From positions 992,001 through 1,056,000 of the forward strand of contig QNUV01000021.1 of NCBI GenBank assembly GCA_003339645.1: a stretch of DNA of 64,000 bases. The letters are read 5' to 3'. A program made the translations under genes and the position numbers. Of this stretch, positions 35,279 through 43,335 are shown piece after piece. The first letter of the stretch is position 1; every line of letters begins with the position of its first letter. The notes below the pieces were generated by a model. That model did no database searches. It had not been told where the DNA came from and worked only from the letters and a program-made list of their open reading frames with translations. The DNA is from Microbacterium arborescens. GTDB lineage: Bacteria; Actinomycetota; Actinomycetes; Actinomycetales; Microbacteriaceae.

Positions 35279-36591
35279 GCATCATCCTTCAGGCGCGACA
35301 GCTCGTCGCTGCCGCCGTAGTACTCGTTCAGGGCGGCGTCGACCGTCGGATGCGCGGCCAGGAACCGGAGCAGCGGCACCGGCTCGTCCTGCGGGCGCGT
35401 GCGCTTCTGATTGATCTCGCCGAGCAGGCTCCAGCGCCGGTCGCCGAGACCTGACGGTTCGACCGCGTCGCCGTCGTAAGCGGTGTAGTCGAACACCCGG
35501 ATGCCGTCGGCGTCCGTGACGACGCCCAGGCGGAAGCCTGCCGTCATGAACCAGGTCACCGTCTCGCCCAGGCGCGAGGCCTGCACGCCGCTGCCGCTCT
35601 GCTCGAGCAGATAGGCCAGTCCCTCGTTGTCGGGGTGCCGGGTGCGCCACTCCTCGCCGAACTCGGCGATCGTCGGCATCCTCAGGTCGGGCCAGCGCTC
35701 CCGCAGGCCGCCGAGCCAGCCGCCCCAGGCCTCGAGCGTCGACGGGTCGGTCTCGAGTCCGCGGGCGACCTCGCTGATCTCGTAGTTCACCGTCAGCCAG
35801 CCGAGGCCGTTGCGCTCGACGTTCCGGTCGTTCAGGTGCGCCTCGCTCGTCGCGTCGAGCTCGCGGAGCGCCTCGCCGCGCGGCAGGCGGTGCAGCGTCT
35901 CGATGGGGCCGAGCCCGAGACGCGAGTTGTAGTCCGACGACATCCCGGCGGTGCGGGCGGCGACGAGATCGACCGTCCAGCCGTCGAGCTGGACGGCGTC
36001 GATGCGCTGGTCGCCTGTCCCCGGCACGAGGAAGTGGGATGACGACGGGTAGTAGGGGTAGGCGATCGAGCCGTCGCCGTCCTGGAGGTCGATGTCGAAC
36101 TGGCTCCAGATGTTGCCCTGCACCGTCCGCATTCCGCGGGCGCGTGCGTCGGCGATGTTGTGCGCCGAGAGGAAGCCGGCGACGAGCGATCGGGGGGCGC
36201 GGCCGAACTCCTGCGCGATGAGGTCGGCGGCGTCGGTGATATCGCGCGAGACGTCCTCGCGTGAGCCGTACAGGTTGGCGAAGAACCCCCCGGGCACGAA
36301 GGCGACGTCGTCGCCGTGCGCCTCGGCCGCGCGGCGGACCGCGGCCCGCACGTCGCGGTAGCGGGGCGACGCGTCGGTGAGCGCTCCCCATGACAGCGCC
36401 CAGGTGACGCGAGCATCCGGAATGGCCGCGCGTACGGTGTCGGAGAACCGCTCGACGAGCGCCGCGGAGTGGAGCTCGGATTCGTCCTCCCACAGTGAGC
36501 GGGTGCGGGTGGCCTCGATCTGGTGGCGCCGGACCACGGTGTTGACGGTGATGCGTCGGCCGATGGCGTCGGGCTGCTGGGAGGATTCCAT
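35275..36591 (-). CDS. DUF3863-like protein, putative carbohydrate-active enzyme
   Basis: A 438-residue protein that I associate, from memory, with DUF3863/DUF3864 proteins known mainly from Bacteroides polysaccharide loci. Visible blocks are TVNTVVRRHQIEATRTRSL, TWALSWGAL, FVPGGFFANLY, GNIWSQFDIDLQDGDGS and YNSRLGLGPIETL. The invariant-looking acidic and aromatic residues suggest a catalytic barrel, possibly of the deacetylase/GH57-like kind. No signal peptide. It is the first gene of the rhamnosidase operon, behind site F. Confidence 0.6.
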   Translation of the reverse strand: MESSQQPDAIGRRITVNTVVRRHQIEATRTRSLWEDESELHSAALVERFSDTVRAAIPDARVTWALSWGALTDASPRYRDVRAAVRRAAEAHGDDVAFVPGGFFANLYGSREDVSRDITDAADLIAQEFGRAPRSLVAGFLSAHNIADARARGMRTVQGNIWSQFDIDLQDGDGSIAYPYYPSSSHFLVPGTGDQRIDAVQLDGWTVDLVAARTAGMSSDYNSRLGLGPIETLHRLPRGEALRELDATSEAHLNDRNVERNGLGWLTVNYEISEVARGLETDPSTLEAWGGWLGGLRERWPDLRMPTIAEFGEEWRTRHPDNEGLAYLLEQSGSGVQASRLGETVTWFMTAGFRLGVVTDADGIRVFDYTAYDGDAVEPSGLGDRRWSLLGEINQKRTRPQDEPVPLLRFLAAHPTVDAALNEYYGGSDELSRLKDDA

Positions 36592-36626
36592 GAGGCATCA
36601 CCCTAGCCACGATCTCGGTCGAGAAA

Positions 36627-36639
36627 GTAGTGGCACTAG
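36627..36639. promoter_or_regulatory. RpiR-type operator, site F
   Basis: GTAGTGGCACTAG has one mismatch from the palindrome and lies 36 bases upstream of the DUF3863-like gene, on the minus-strand side of this divergent region. Confidence 0.5.
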
Positions 36640-36699
36640 CGAAATTGTCGTGTTGAACGTCTCATTTCGGTAAACACGAGACGAAACGGCGGCTCGTGT

Positions 36700-36712
36700 G
36701 TAGTATCGCTAC
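36700..36712. promoter_or_regulatory. RpiR-type operator, site G
   Basis: GTAGTATCGCTAC, identical to site E, lies about 60 bases upstream of the first sugar-binding-protein gene and includes the -10-like TAGTAT. Confidence 0.7.
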
Positions 36713-36772
36713 CAATACCCGGACGCCGCGCCTCCAGCGGGCGTCGACCATCGATGAAGACAGGGAGAAGCC

Positions 36773-38032
36773 ATGAAGAAGTGGCTCAAGGGGACAGCAT
36801 TCGTCGGAGTCGCGCTCGCGACCATCGGCACCCTGGCCGGGTGCGCGGGTGACGCCGCCGGCGGGAAGACCGAGATCAGCTTCCTGATGTGGGGCGACGG
36901 TGGCGACGCACAACAGGCTTACCAGGACGTCATCGATGCATTCGAGGACGCGAACCCGGACATCGCCGTCAATGCCGAGTTCTTCAACACCAACGACTAC
37001 GACAACATCCTCAAGACCCGTCTCTCCGGCGGCGCCGGCCCGGACGTCTACGGCTTCGACCTCGGCAACATCGAGACCTTCGTCGCCGACGGCTTTGCGG
37101 CCGATCTCTCCGACGGCGGCGAGAGCTACCTGTCTAAGCTCAACCCCGAGGCGGCTGAGGATGCGCAGCGGGAGGGCGGCACCTACAACCTGCCGATCTC
37201 GCTCTCGGGGAACGGCATCATCTACAACAAGGCGCTGTTCGATCAGGTCGGCATCACCGAGGAGCCGACGACCTACACCGAGCTGCTGGCCGCCTCGGAA
37301 AAGCTGAAGGCCGCCGGCATCACGCCCTTCGCGATGAGCGCTCAGGACAACTTCTGGCCGCAGTTCATCATCTACTACGCCCTCGCGGAGCACGGGGCCA
37401 ACGAAGAGCTGGGTGCCGAGATGGCGGCCGGCGAGGCCACGTTCTCCGAGAGCAAGGCGTGGGCTGACTCGCTCGACATCGTCCGCGAGCTGACGCCGTA
37501 CTACATGCCCAACCCGCTCGGCACCAGCCAGACCGCGGCGCAGTCCGCGTTTCTCGCCGGACAGGCCGCGATGTTCCCCGCGACGTGGATCCTCTCCGAC
37601 GCCCGCGACGCCGACCTCGATGTCGACTACATGAACTTCCCGACCACGGATGAGGGGTCCGACGCGATCTGGGGCACATACCAGGTGCGTTTCGGGCTGA
37701 ACCCGAACAACGGCGACGCCAAGCTCGACGCGGGCCAGAAGTTCCTCGATTACTTCATGCAGGACGAGGTTTACAGCAGCTTCTTGGACAAGGTGAAGCT
37801 CTTCCCGACAACGATGGGCGTCGAGGTCGGCGAGGACGTCGACCCGCTGTTCCCCGACATGCAGGCGTCGTGGGAGGGCAAGCAGTTCATCGCGGCGTTC
37901 TCGCCGACCGATCCCAGCATCCAGGACACTCTGCTGGTCGGGCTGCAGAACATCATCGGTGATCGTCAGAGCACCGAGGAAGTGCTGACCGACCTCGACG
38001 CTGCCCTGGCGCAGTACGTCGCAAACCGATGA
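36773..38032 (+). CDS. Sugar ABC transporter substrate-binding lipoprotein (first of a tandem pair)
   Basis: A 419-residue SBP_bac_1 lipoprotein with lipobox LAGC (Cys24). The start has a ribosome site (CAGGGAGAAG). Mature sequence begins with FLMWGDGGDAQQAYQDVIDA and carries NTNDYDNILKTRLSGGAGPD. Expected to capture an oligosaccharide for the MalFG-type permeases at 41507-43332. Its stop overlaps the start of a second, strongly similar SBP gene. Confidence 0.92.
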   Translation: MKKWLKGTAFVGVALATIGTLAGCAGDAAGGKTEISFLMWGDGGDAQQAYQDVIDAFEDANPDIAVNAEFFNTNDYDNILKTRLSGGAGPDVYGFDLGNIETFVADGFAADLSDGGESYLSKLNPEAAEDAQREGGTYNLPISLSGNGIIYNKALFDQVGITEEPTTYTELLAASEKLKAAGITPFAMSAQDNFWPQFIIYYALAEHGANEELGAEMAAGEATFSESKAWADSLDIVRELTPYYMPNPLGTSQTAAQSAFLAGQAAMFPATWILSDARDADLDVDYMNFPTTDEGSDAIWGTYQVRFGLNPNNGDAKLDAGQKFLDYFMQDEVYSSFLDKVKLFPTTMGVEVGEDVDPLFPDMQASWEGKQFIAAFSPTDPSIQDTLLVGLQNIIGDRQSTEEVLTDLDAALAQYVANR

Positions 38033-39291
38033 CGCACGGTCCCCGTGTCCGTCTCGCGAGCGCGGCCGGTCTGGTCGCGCTCGCGGCGGCGGCACTCACC
38101 GGATGCGGCAGTGCGGGCGGTGGCGGCACGCAGCTCAGCTTCTTGATGTGGGGCGACGGCGGCGACAACCAGAAGGCGTACGAGAAGGTGATCGCGGCCT
38201 TCGAGGAGGCCAACCCCGACGTCACCGTCAACGCGGAGTTCGTCAACACCAACGACTACGACAACGTTCTGAAGACGCGTCTGTCGGGTGGAGCGGGACC
38301 GGACGTCTACGGCTTCGACCCGAAGAACCTGACCGACTTCATCCAGGACGGCTTCGGCGCCGATCTGTCGTCGACCGACTTCCTCGGAAGACTGAACGAG
38401 GCCGCGGCACTCGAGGCGACGCGCGACTCCGGCGGTGAAGGCGCCTACTCCGTGCCGATCTCTCAATCGGGCAACGGGATCATCTACAACGCCGCGCTCT
38501 TCGAGCAGGCCGGCATCGACGAGGTCCCGCAGACCTACACCGAGCTGAAGGATGCTGCCGAGAAGCTGTCGGCGGCGGGGATCGTGCCATTCGCCATGTC
38601 GGCTCAAGACAGTTGGTGGCCGCAGTTCATCGCCTACTACGCGATGGCGCAGCACGTGTTCCCTGATTCCCCGGACATCATCGATGAGCTGCTGGACGGC
38701 GAGACGACGTTCGCTGAGACGCCCGGATACGAGAGTGCTCTGGATGTCGTCGAGGAGCTGGTGCCCTACTACATGCCCGACCCGGTCGGCACGAACCAGT
38801 CGGCTGCCAAGACGGCGTTCCTCTCCGGCAACGCCGCGATGTTCCCCGCGACGTGGATCCTCTCCGACGCTCGTGCGGCGGGCGTGGAGCCGGGCTACAT
38901 GAACTTCCCTACCCTCGACGCCGACGTCGCCGACATGTGGGGGAGCTACCTCGTCGCGTGGGGCATCAACCCGGGCAACGACAAGACCGATGCGGCTGAG
39001 CGCTTCATCGACTTCTTCTTCCAGGACGACGTCTACGCCGAGTTCTTGACGGGGGTGAAGGCCTTCCCCGTGACCGAGGGGATCGACGTCTCGTCGGTGG
39101 ATCCGCTGTTCGCCGATATGGAGGCCGCCTGGCAGGGCAAGACGTTCCGCCCCATGGTGCTGCCCGCCCACCCGCAGCTGCAGGAGACGCTGCTGGTGGG
39201 TATGCAGAACCTCATCGCCGGTCGGACCGACTCGGCGTCGGTTGTCGCGGAGCTCGACGCGACGCTCGACGAGATACGCGCGTCGCGGTGA
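38029..39291 (+). CDS. Sugar ABC transporter substrate-binding lipoprotein (second of a tandem pair)
   Basis: A 420-residue paralogue of the preceding gene, with lipobox LTGC (Cys26). Long blocks are shared (FLMWGDGGDNQKAYEKVIAA, TNDYDNVLKTRLSGGAGPDV, AAMFPATWILSDAR), so this is a tandem duplication that has since diverged. It is coupled by an ATGA overlap, implying both proteins are made together. The pair may have different specificities for one transporter. Confidence 0.92.
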   Translation: MTHGPRVRLASAAGLVALAAAALTGCGSAGGGGTQLSFLMWGDGGDNQKAYEKVIAAFEEANPDVTVNAEFVNTNDYDNVLKTRLSGGAGPDVYGFDPKNLTDFIQDGFGADLSSTDFLGRLNEAAALEATRDSGGEGAYSVPISQSGNGIIYNAALFEQAGIDEVPQTYTELKDAAEKLSAAGIVPFAMSAQDSWWPQFIAYYAMAQHVFPDSPDIIDELLDGETTFAETPGYESALDVVEELVPYYMPDPVGTNQSAAKTAFLSGNAAMFPATWILSDARAAGVEPGYMNFPTLDADVADMWGSYLVAWGINPGNDKTDAAERFIDFFFQDDVYAEFLTGVKAFPVTEGIDVSSVDPLFADMEAAWQGKTFRPMVLPAHPQLQETLLVGMQNLIAGRTDSASVVAELDATLDEIRASR

Positions 39292-39299
39292 GCTAGCGG

Positions 39300-39312
39300 G
39301 TAGCGCGGCTAC
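39300..39312. promoter_or_regulatory. Palindrome related to the RpiR operators, site H
   Basis: GTAGCGCGGCTAC is a perfect inverted repeat, extended to 17 bases as GGGTAGCGCGGCTACCC, just after the second SBP gene. It departs from the consensus at one position and may instead belong to the adjacent terminator. Confidence 0.4.
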
Positions 39313-39314
39313 CC

Positions 39315-39358
39315 AAGACCCTCGAAATTCGCTCGAATCGAGCGATTTCGGGGGTCTT
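39315..39358 (+). terminator. Stem-loop terminator after the tandem SBP genes
   Basis: Arms 39315-39335 and 39339-39358 pair over about 20 bp with one bulged T and one G-U pair, around a three-base loop. It would reduce read-through from the SBP genes into the next unit. Confidence 0.7.
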
Positions 39359-39372
39359 CACCCGTCATTCGT

Positions 39373-39385
39373 GTAGTCTGGCTAC
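39373..39385. promoter_or_regulatory. RpiR-type operator, site I
   Basis: GTAGTCTGGCTAC, within the longer palindrome GTGTAGTCTGGCTACAC (39371-39387), is 25 bases before the start of the next operon. TAGTCT may serve as its -10 element. Confidence 0.7.
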
Positions 39386-39410
39386 ACAACGCAACTCAAG
39401 GAAGTGTTCC

Positions 39411-41510
39411 GTGACCCAGCTCCTCACCCTCGAGGACCCGCATCTGTCGATCGCCTTCGATGCCCGCACCGGTGGGCTCGTGCGATTCGATGATGGCAGG
39501 GTCGGTCCGTGGCTGGAAGAGGCGAGCGCCGGTTCGCTGTTCGTCGTCGAGATTCCGCGCGGCGGCGACCGCGCCGTCGTCGTCCAGACCGCGCAGCAGT
39601 CGCTCTCCGGTCACGAGTTCACCGCCGACGGAAACGCCGTGACGCTGCGCTGGACCGACCCGATCACGTCCGCCGGCGAGACGCTTCACGGCGACATCAC
39701 GGTCACTGCGGCGATCGACCAGGGCGGTCTCCGGCTCTCGCTCTCGCTCGCCCTCGAGGAAGGCGGCGTCGAAGCGGTGCGGTTCCCGTCGATACGAGGC
39801 GTGCGTCCGGCGGCGCGCGAGCTCGAGCTTCGGGGGGTCGACTACTCGACCGGCACGCGCGTCGGCCTGCTGCCCGTGTTCGACAGCAACGCACCCTATT
39901 GGGGCACGATGTTCCCGGACTATGCCAGCGGCAACCTGCGGCCCGAGCTCGTCGGCAACCCCACCTCACCGTTCGTCGCCCTCGTGACCGATGCCGGCGG
40001 CATCACCGTCATGCCCGCGGCGCCGACGCTCGACTTCATCGGCTGGCGTGCATCGCTCGAGCCCGGGTTCGCCGACAGCCTCGCCCGCACCGCCGGGCCC
40101 GATGCCGCCGTCACGCTCGACGCCATCCACTTCCCCGCCGCGACCGGCGACCGCATCGAGCTGCCCGCGATGTCGCTCATGCCGTACGCGGGGGACTGGA
40201 CCGGTTCGCTCGTGCCGTACCGTCGCAACCAGGCGCCCACCCGGCGCTCCCGCGCGGATTGGCTCGCGGAGCCCCGGCTCTGGCTGCAGGTGCAGCTCAT
40301 GTCGACCGAGGGCGAGCCCCGCTACGACTTCGACGACCTCGTCGACATCATCGAGGAGTGCGCGTCGACCGGGATCGGCGCGATCCAGATCGTCGGTTGG
40401 AACGAGGGCGGACAGGACGGCCTCGTCCCGTGGCACCGCCCGGCGGCGAAGCTCGGCGGAGCCGCCGGCCTGCAGCGGGCGCTCGATCGCGCCCGCGAGC
40501 TCGACGTCGCCACCGTGCTCTACGTCAAGTACGTGTGGGTCGAGAAGCCCGGCCCGAACTGGAATGAGCTCGAGCGCTTCGTATCGCGCGATCCCCACGG
40601 GCAGCCCTACGCGCAGCCCGGTCCGGTCTACCACTCCTCGCGCAAGCGCTACGGCATCAGCACGCCCTGGTACGTGCCTCTGTGCTTCGGCGTGCGCGAG
40701 CTGCGCGACCGCATCGCCGACGAGGTCGCCGAGATGGCATCCTGGGGCGCCGACGGCATCCTGGCCGACGAGTCGCTCTACCACGGTCGCGCTCTGCTGT
40801 GCTTCGCCGACGATCACGGCCATCCCGTCGGCGCGAGCGCCTTCACGTGGGACGCGGCGTACATCGACGACATGCGCGCTCGCCTCGGCGACGCGGCCGA
40901 CACCTTCGTCATCGCTGCCGAGGGCGCTTACGACGCCCAGTTCGAGGACTACGACGTGTCGTACTTCCGCAGCGCATCGCCCCACCATCGGCCCGTCGGC
41001 AGGATGCTGCGTCCCGGCGCCCGCATCGTCACGGCGCTGACCGGTTTCGACGAGCGCGGCATGATCGCCCAGAGCCTGCTGGACGCATACGCGATGAGTC
41101 TCGAGCCTTTCAACTTCAAGGGACGCCCCCGTGACATGCCGGTCACCGTCGAGCGAGCGCGTCGCGCGGAGGAGGTGCGCGGCCGGTACGCCGACTGGCT
41201 GTGGAACGGCGAGCTCGTGGCCGACGCCGCCGTCACGGTGGCGGAGGCCGGTGCCTCCGGTTCGGCCGCGCTGGTTCGCCACACCGTCTGGCGCCGTGGT
41301 CAGGGCGACCCCTCGCGCGTCGTGGTTGTCGCCAACTTCGGTGACGCCCCCGCGCGAGTGCGCGTCGCCGGTCTCCCGGCCGGATCGCATGTCGTCCGTC
41401 TCGACGGCTCGGCTGAGACGGACCTCGACGCGACAGACGCGATCCTCACCATCGATCCCCGCGACGCCGCCGTCGTGGTTCCCCCGACCGACCCGATTGG
41501 AACGACATGA
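39411..41510 (+). CDS. Putative glycosidase, unassigned TIM-barrel family
   Basis: A 699-residue protein with an N-terminal beta-sandwich (about 1-265), a barrel (about 280-580) and a C-terminal beta domain. Barrel strands carry GAIQIVGWNEGGQDG, VLYVKYVWVEKPGP, GADGILADESLYHG and FVIAAEGAYDAQ, with acidic residues suited to catalysis, as in clan GH-D-like alpha-galactosidases. My recollection of a DUF6259-type family is unverified. No signal peptide. The GTG start has AAGGAAG eight bases upstream. It heads the MalFG/GH2 operon behind site I and overlaps the permease gene. Confidence 0.7.
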   Translation: MTQLLTLEDPHLSIAFDARTGGLVRFDDGRVGPWLEEASAGSLFVVEIPRGGDRAVVVQTAQQSLSGHEFTADGNAVTLRWTDPITSAGETLHGDITVTAAIDQGGLRLSLSLALEEGGVEAVRFPSIRGVRPAARELELRGVDYSTGTRVGLLPVFDSNAPYWGTMFPDYASGNLRPELVGNPTSPFVALVTDAGGITVMPAAPTLDFIGWRASLEPGFADSLARTAGPDAAVTLDAIHFPAATGDRIELPAMSLMPYAGDWTGSLVPYRRNQAPTRRSRADWLAEPRLWLQVQLMSTEGEPRYDFDDLVDIIEECASTGIGAIQIVGWNEGGQDGLVPWHRPAAKLGGAAGLQRALDRARELDVATVLYVKYVWVEKPGPNWNELERFVSRDPHGQPYAQPGPVYHSSRKRYGISTPWYVPLCFGVRELRDRIADEVAEMASWGADGILADESLYHGRALLCFADDHGHPVGASAFTWDAAYIDDMRARLGDAADTFVIAAEGAYDAQFEDYDVSYFRSASPHHRPVGRMLRPGARIVTALTGFDERGMIAQSLLDAYAMSLEPFNFKGRPRDMPVTVERARRAEEVRGRYADWLWNGELVADAAVTVAEAGASGSAALVRHTVWRRGQGDPSRVVVVANFGDAPARVRVAGLPAGSHVVRLDGSAETDLDATDAILTIDPRDAAVVVPPTDPIGTT

Positions 41511-42499
41511 GCAGCACGCGCGTCGAAGATCCTCGCGTCCTCGCCTTGGACGACCCGGAGAACGTGACTGCGCTCCGCAAGCGCACGACGCTGAAGGAAC
41601 GCCTGTGGACCGGCCGGAGCTCGGCCGGGAAGTTCTGGGTGGCGATCTCGCCGGCCCTCATCCTGTACCTCGTGTTCACCGTGTACCCGATGGGGCAGGT
41701 CGTCGTGGCGAGCTTCACCGACGCCCGCGGGTTCAATCGCGCGTGGGAGTTCCTGGGACTCGACAACTTCGTACGGATCTTCTCGGGCGACCCCGTGCTG
41801 ATGGAGGCGGTGGGCAACACCGCGATCTACGGCTTCTTCAAGATCGTCGTGCAGACGGTGCTGGCGTTCCTGTTCGCCGTGCTGCTGCACCGGCAGCTGC
41901 GACTAGGCAACATCTACCGTGCGATCTTCTTCGCGCCGATGGTGATCTCTCCGGTCGCGATCGTGTTCGTGTGGAGCTTCATGTACGACCCCACCACGGG
42001 GACGTTCAACACCATCCTCCGCAGCCTCGGGCTCGGCGGCCTCGCGCAGGACTGGCTCGGCAACTACGACCTCGCCCTGTACAGCGTCATCCTGGTCGAT
42101 CTGTGGAGCGGTCTGGGCTTCAACATCGTCATCTTCCTCGCCGGGCTGTCGACGATCCCGGGCGAGATCCTCGAGGCGGCGAAGGTCGACGGGGCGCGCG
42201 GCTGGAAGGCCCTGCGCTTCATCACGCTGCCGCTGATGATCCCCTCGATTGGCCTGGTGCTGGTGCTGTCGATCAACGGTGCGCTGCGCGCGTTCGACAC
42301 CGTCTACCTGATGACCAGAGGCGGGCCGGGCAACTCGACACAGCTGTATATGACCCAGGTCTTCCAGGAGGGCATGGTCAACAACAACTTCGGCTACGCC
42401 TCGGCCATGGCCGTGCTGGTCATCATCGTGCTCATCGCCATCGCCGCGGTGCAGAACCGCTTGAACAACCGCATCGCCGCGGAGGAGGAGGGCCGATGA
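41507..42499 (+). CDS. Sugar ABC transporter permease (MalF/UgpA type)
   Basis: A 330-residue CUT1 permease with six helices and a long basic N-terminus. The EAA loop EAAKVDGARGWKALRFITLP is clear. With the next gene it forms the channel for one or both tandem SBPs. No ATPase gene is nearby, so a shared MsiK-type ATPase is expected. Confidence 0.93.
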   Translation: MSSTRVEDPRVLALDDPENVTALRKRTTLKERLWTGRSSAGKFWVAISPALILYLVFTVYPMGQVVVASFTDARGFNRAWEFLGLDNFVRIFSGDPVLMEAVGNTAIYGFFKIVVQTVLAFLFAVLLHRQLRLGNIYRAIFFAPMVISPVAIVFVWSFMYDPTTGTFNTILRSLGLGGLAQDWLGNYDLALYSVILVDLWSGLGFNIVIFLAGLSTIPGEILEAAKVDGARGWKALRFITLPLMIPSIGLVLVLSINGALRAFDTVYLMTRGGPGNSTQLYMTQVFQEGMVNNNFGYASAMAVLVIIVLIAIAAVQNRLNNRIAAEEEGR

Positions 42500-43332
42500 A
42501 CAGCCGAACCGCGACGCGTCTGCTGCGACGCGTTCCCGTCAACGTCCTGCTGATCGTCCTCAGCATCCTGATGATCTACCCCCTCGTGATCATCGTGATC
42601 ACGGCGTTCAAGCCCAACCTCGAGGTGCTGACGAACCCGACGGGACTGCCGATCTCGCCGACGTTCGACAACTTCGTCACCTCGTGGAACGAGGCGAACT
42701 TCACCAACCTGTTCGCGAACTCGATCCTGCTGACACTCGTCAGCATGACCGTCGCGACCTTCGTGGCCGCGCTCGCCTCGTACGCCATCGTGCGCCAGGC
42801 CACGAAGATCGGCTCGGGTATCTACCTGTTGCTCGCCGCCGGCATCTTCCTGCCCATGCAGCTCGCCCTCGTGCCGCAGTTCCGCGTCGTGCGCGACCTC
42901 GGGCTGATCAACAGCTACGCCGGCGTCATCCTCCTCTACATCGCCGGCGCTCTACCCTTCGGCGTCTTCCTGATGGCCGCGTTCATGCGGCAGGTGCCGC
43001 GCGAGATCGTGGAGGCCGCGGTCATCGACGGTGCCGGCTACTTCCAGTTGTTCTGGCGCATCTTCTTCCCCCTCGCGCGTCCCGCTGTCGCCACGTTCTG
43101 GGTGCTGCAGGGTGTGGGCGTGTGGAACGACTACCTCGTGCCGCAGCTGCTGCTCACCGACCCGGGCAAACGCACGCTGACGACCGGTGTCCTGTACTTC
43201 AAAGCGCAGTACCTCGCCGACTGGGGCAACATCATGGCCGCCGTGCTCATCATGAGCCTGCCTATCCTCCTGCTGTTCGTCTTCGCTCAGCGATACTTCG
43301 TCAGCGGTCTCTACGCGGGTGCGGTGAAGTAG
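42496..43332 (+). CDS. Sugar ABC transporter permease (MalG/UgpE type)
   Basis: A 278-residue CUT1 permease with six helices and the EAA loop EAAVIDGAGYFQLFWRIFFP. Its ATG overlaps the previous stop (ATGA) and the GH2 gene follows four bases after its stop, so transport and hydrolysis are co-expressed. Confidence 0.93.
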   Translation: MNSRTATRLLRRVPVNVLLIVLSILMIYPLVIIVITAFKPNLEVLTNPTGLPISPTFDNFVTSWNEANFTNLFANSILLTLVSMTVATFVAALASYAIVRQATKIGSGIYLLLAAGIFLPMQLALVPQFRVVRDLGLINSYAGVILLYIAGALPFGVFLMAAFMRQVPREIVEAAVIDGAGYFQLFWRIFFPLARPAVATFWVLQGVGVWNDYLVPQLLLTDPGKRTLTTGVLYFKAQYLADWGNIMAAVLIMSLPILLLFVFAQRYFVSGLYAGAVK

Positions 43333-43335
43333 CCG

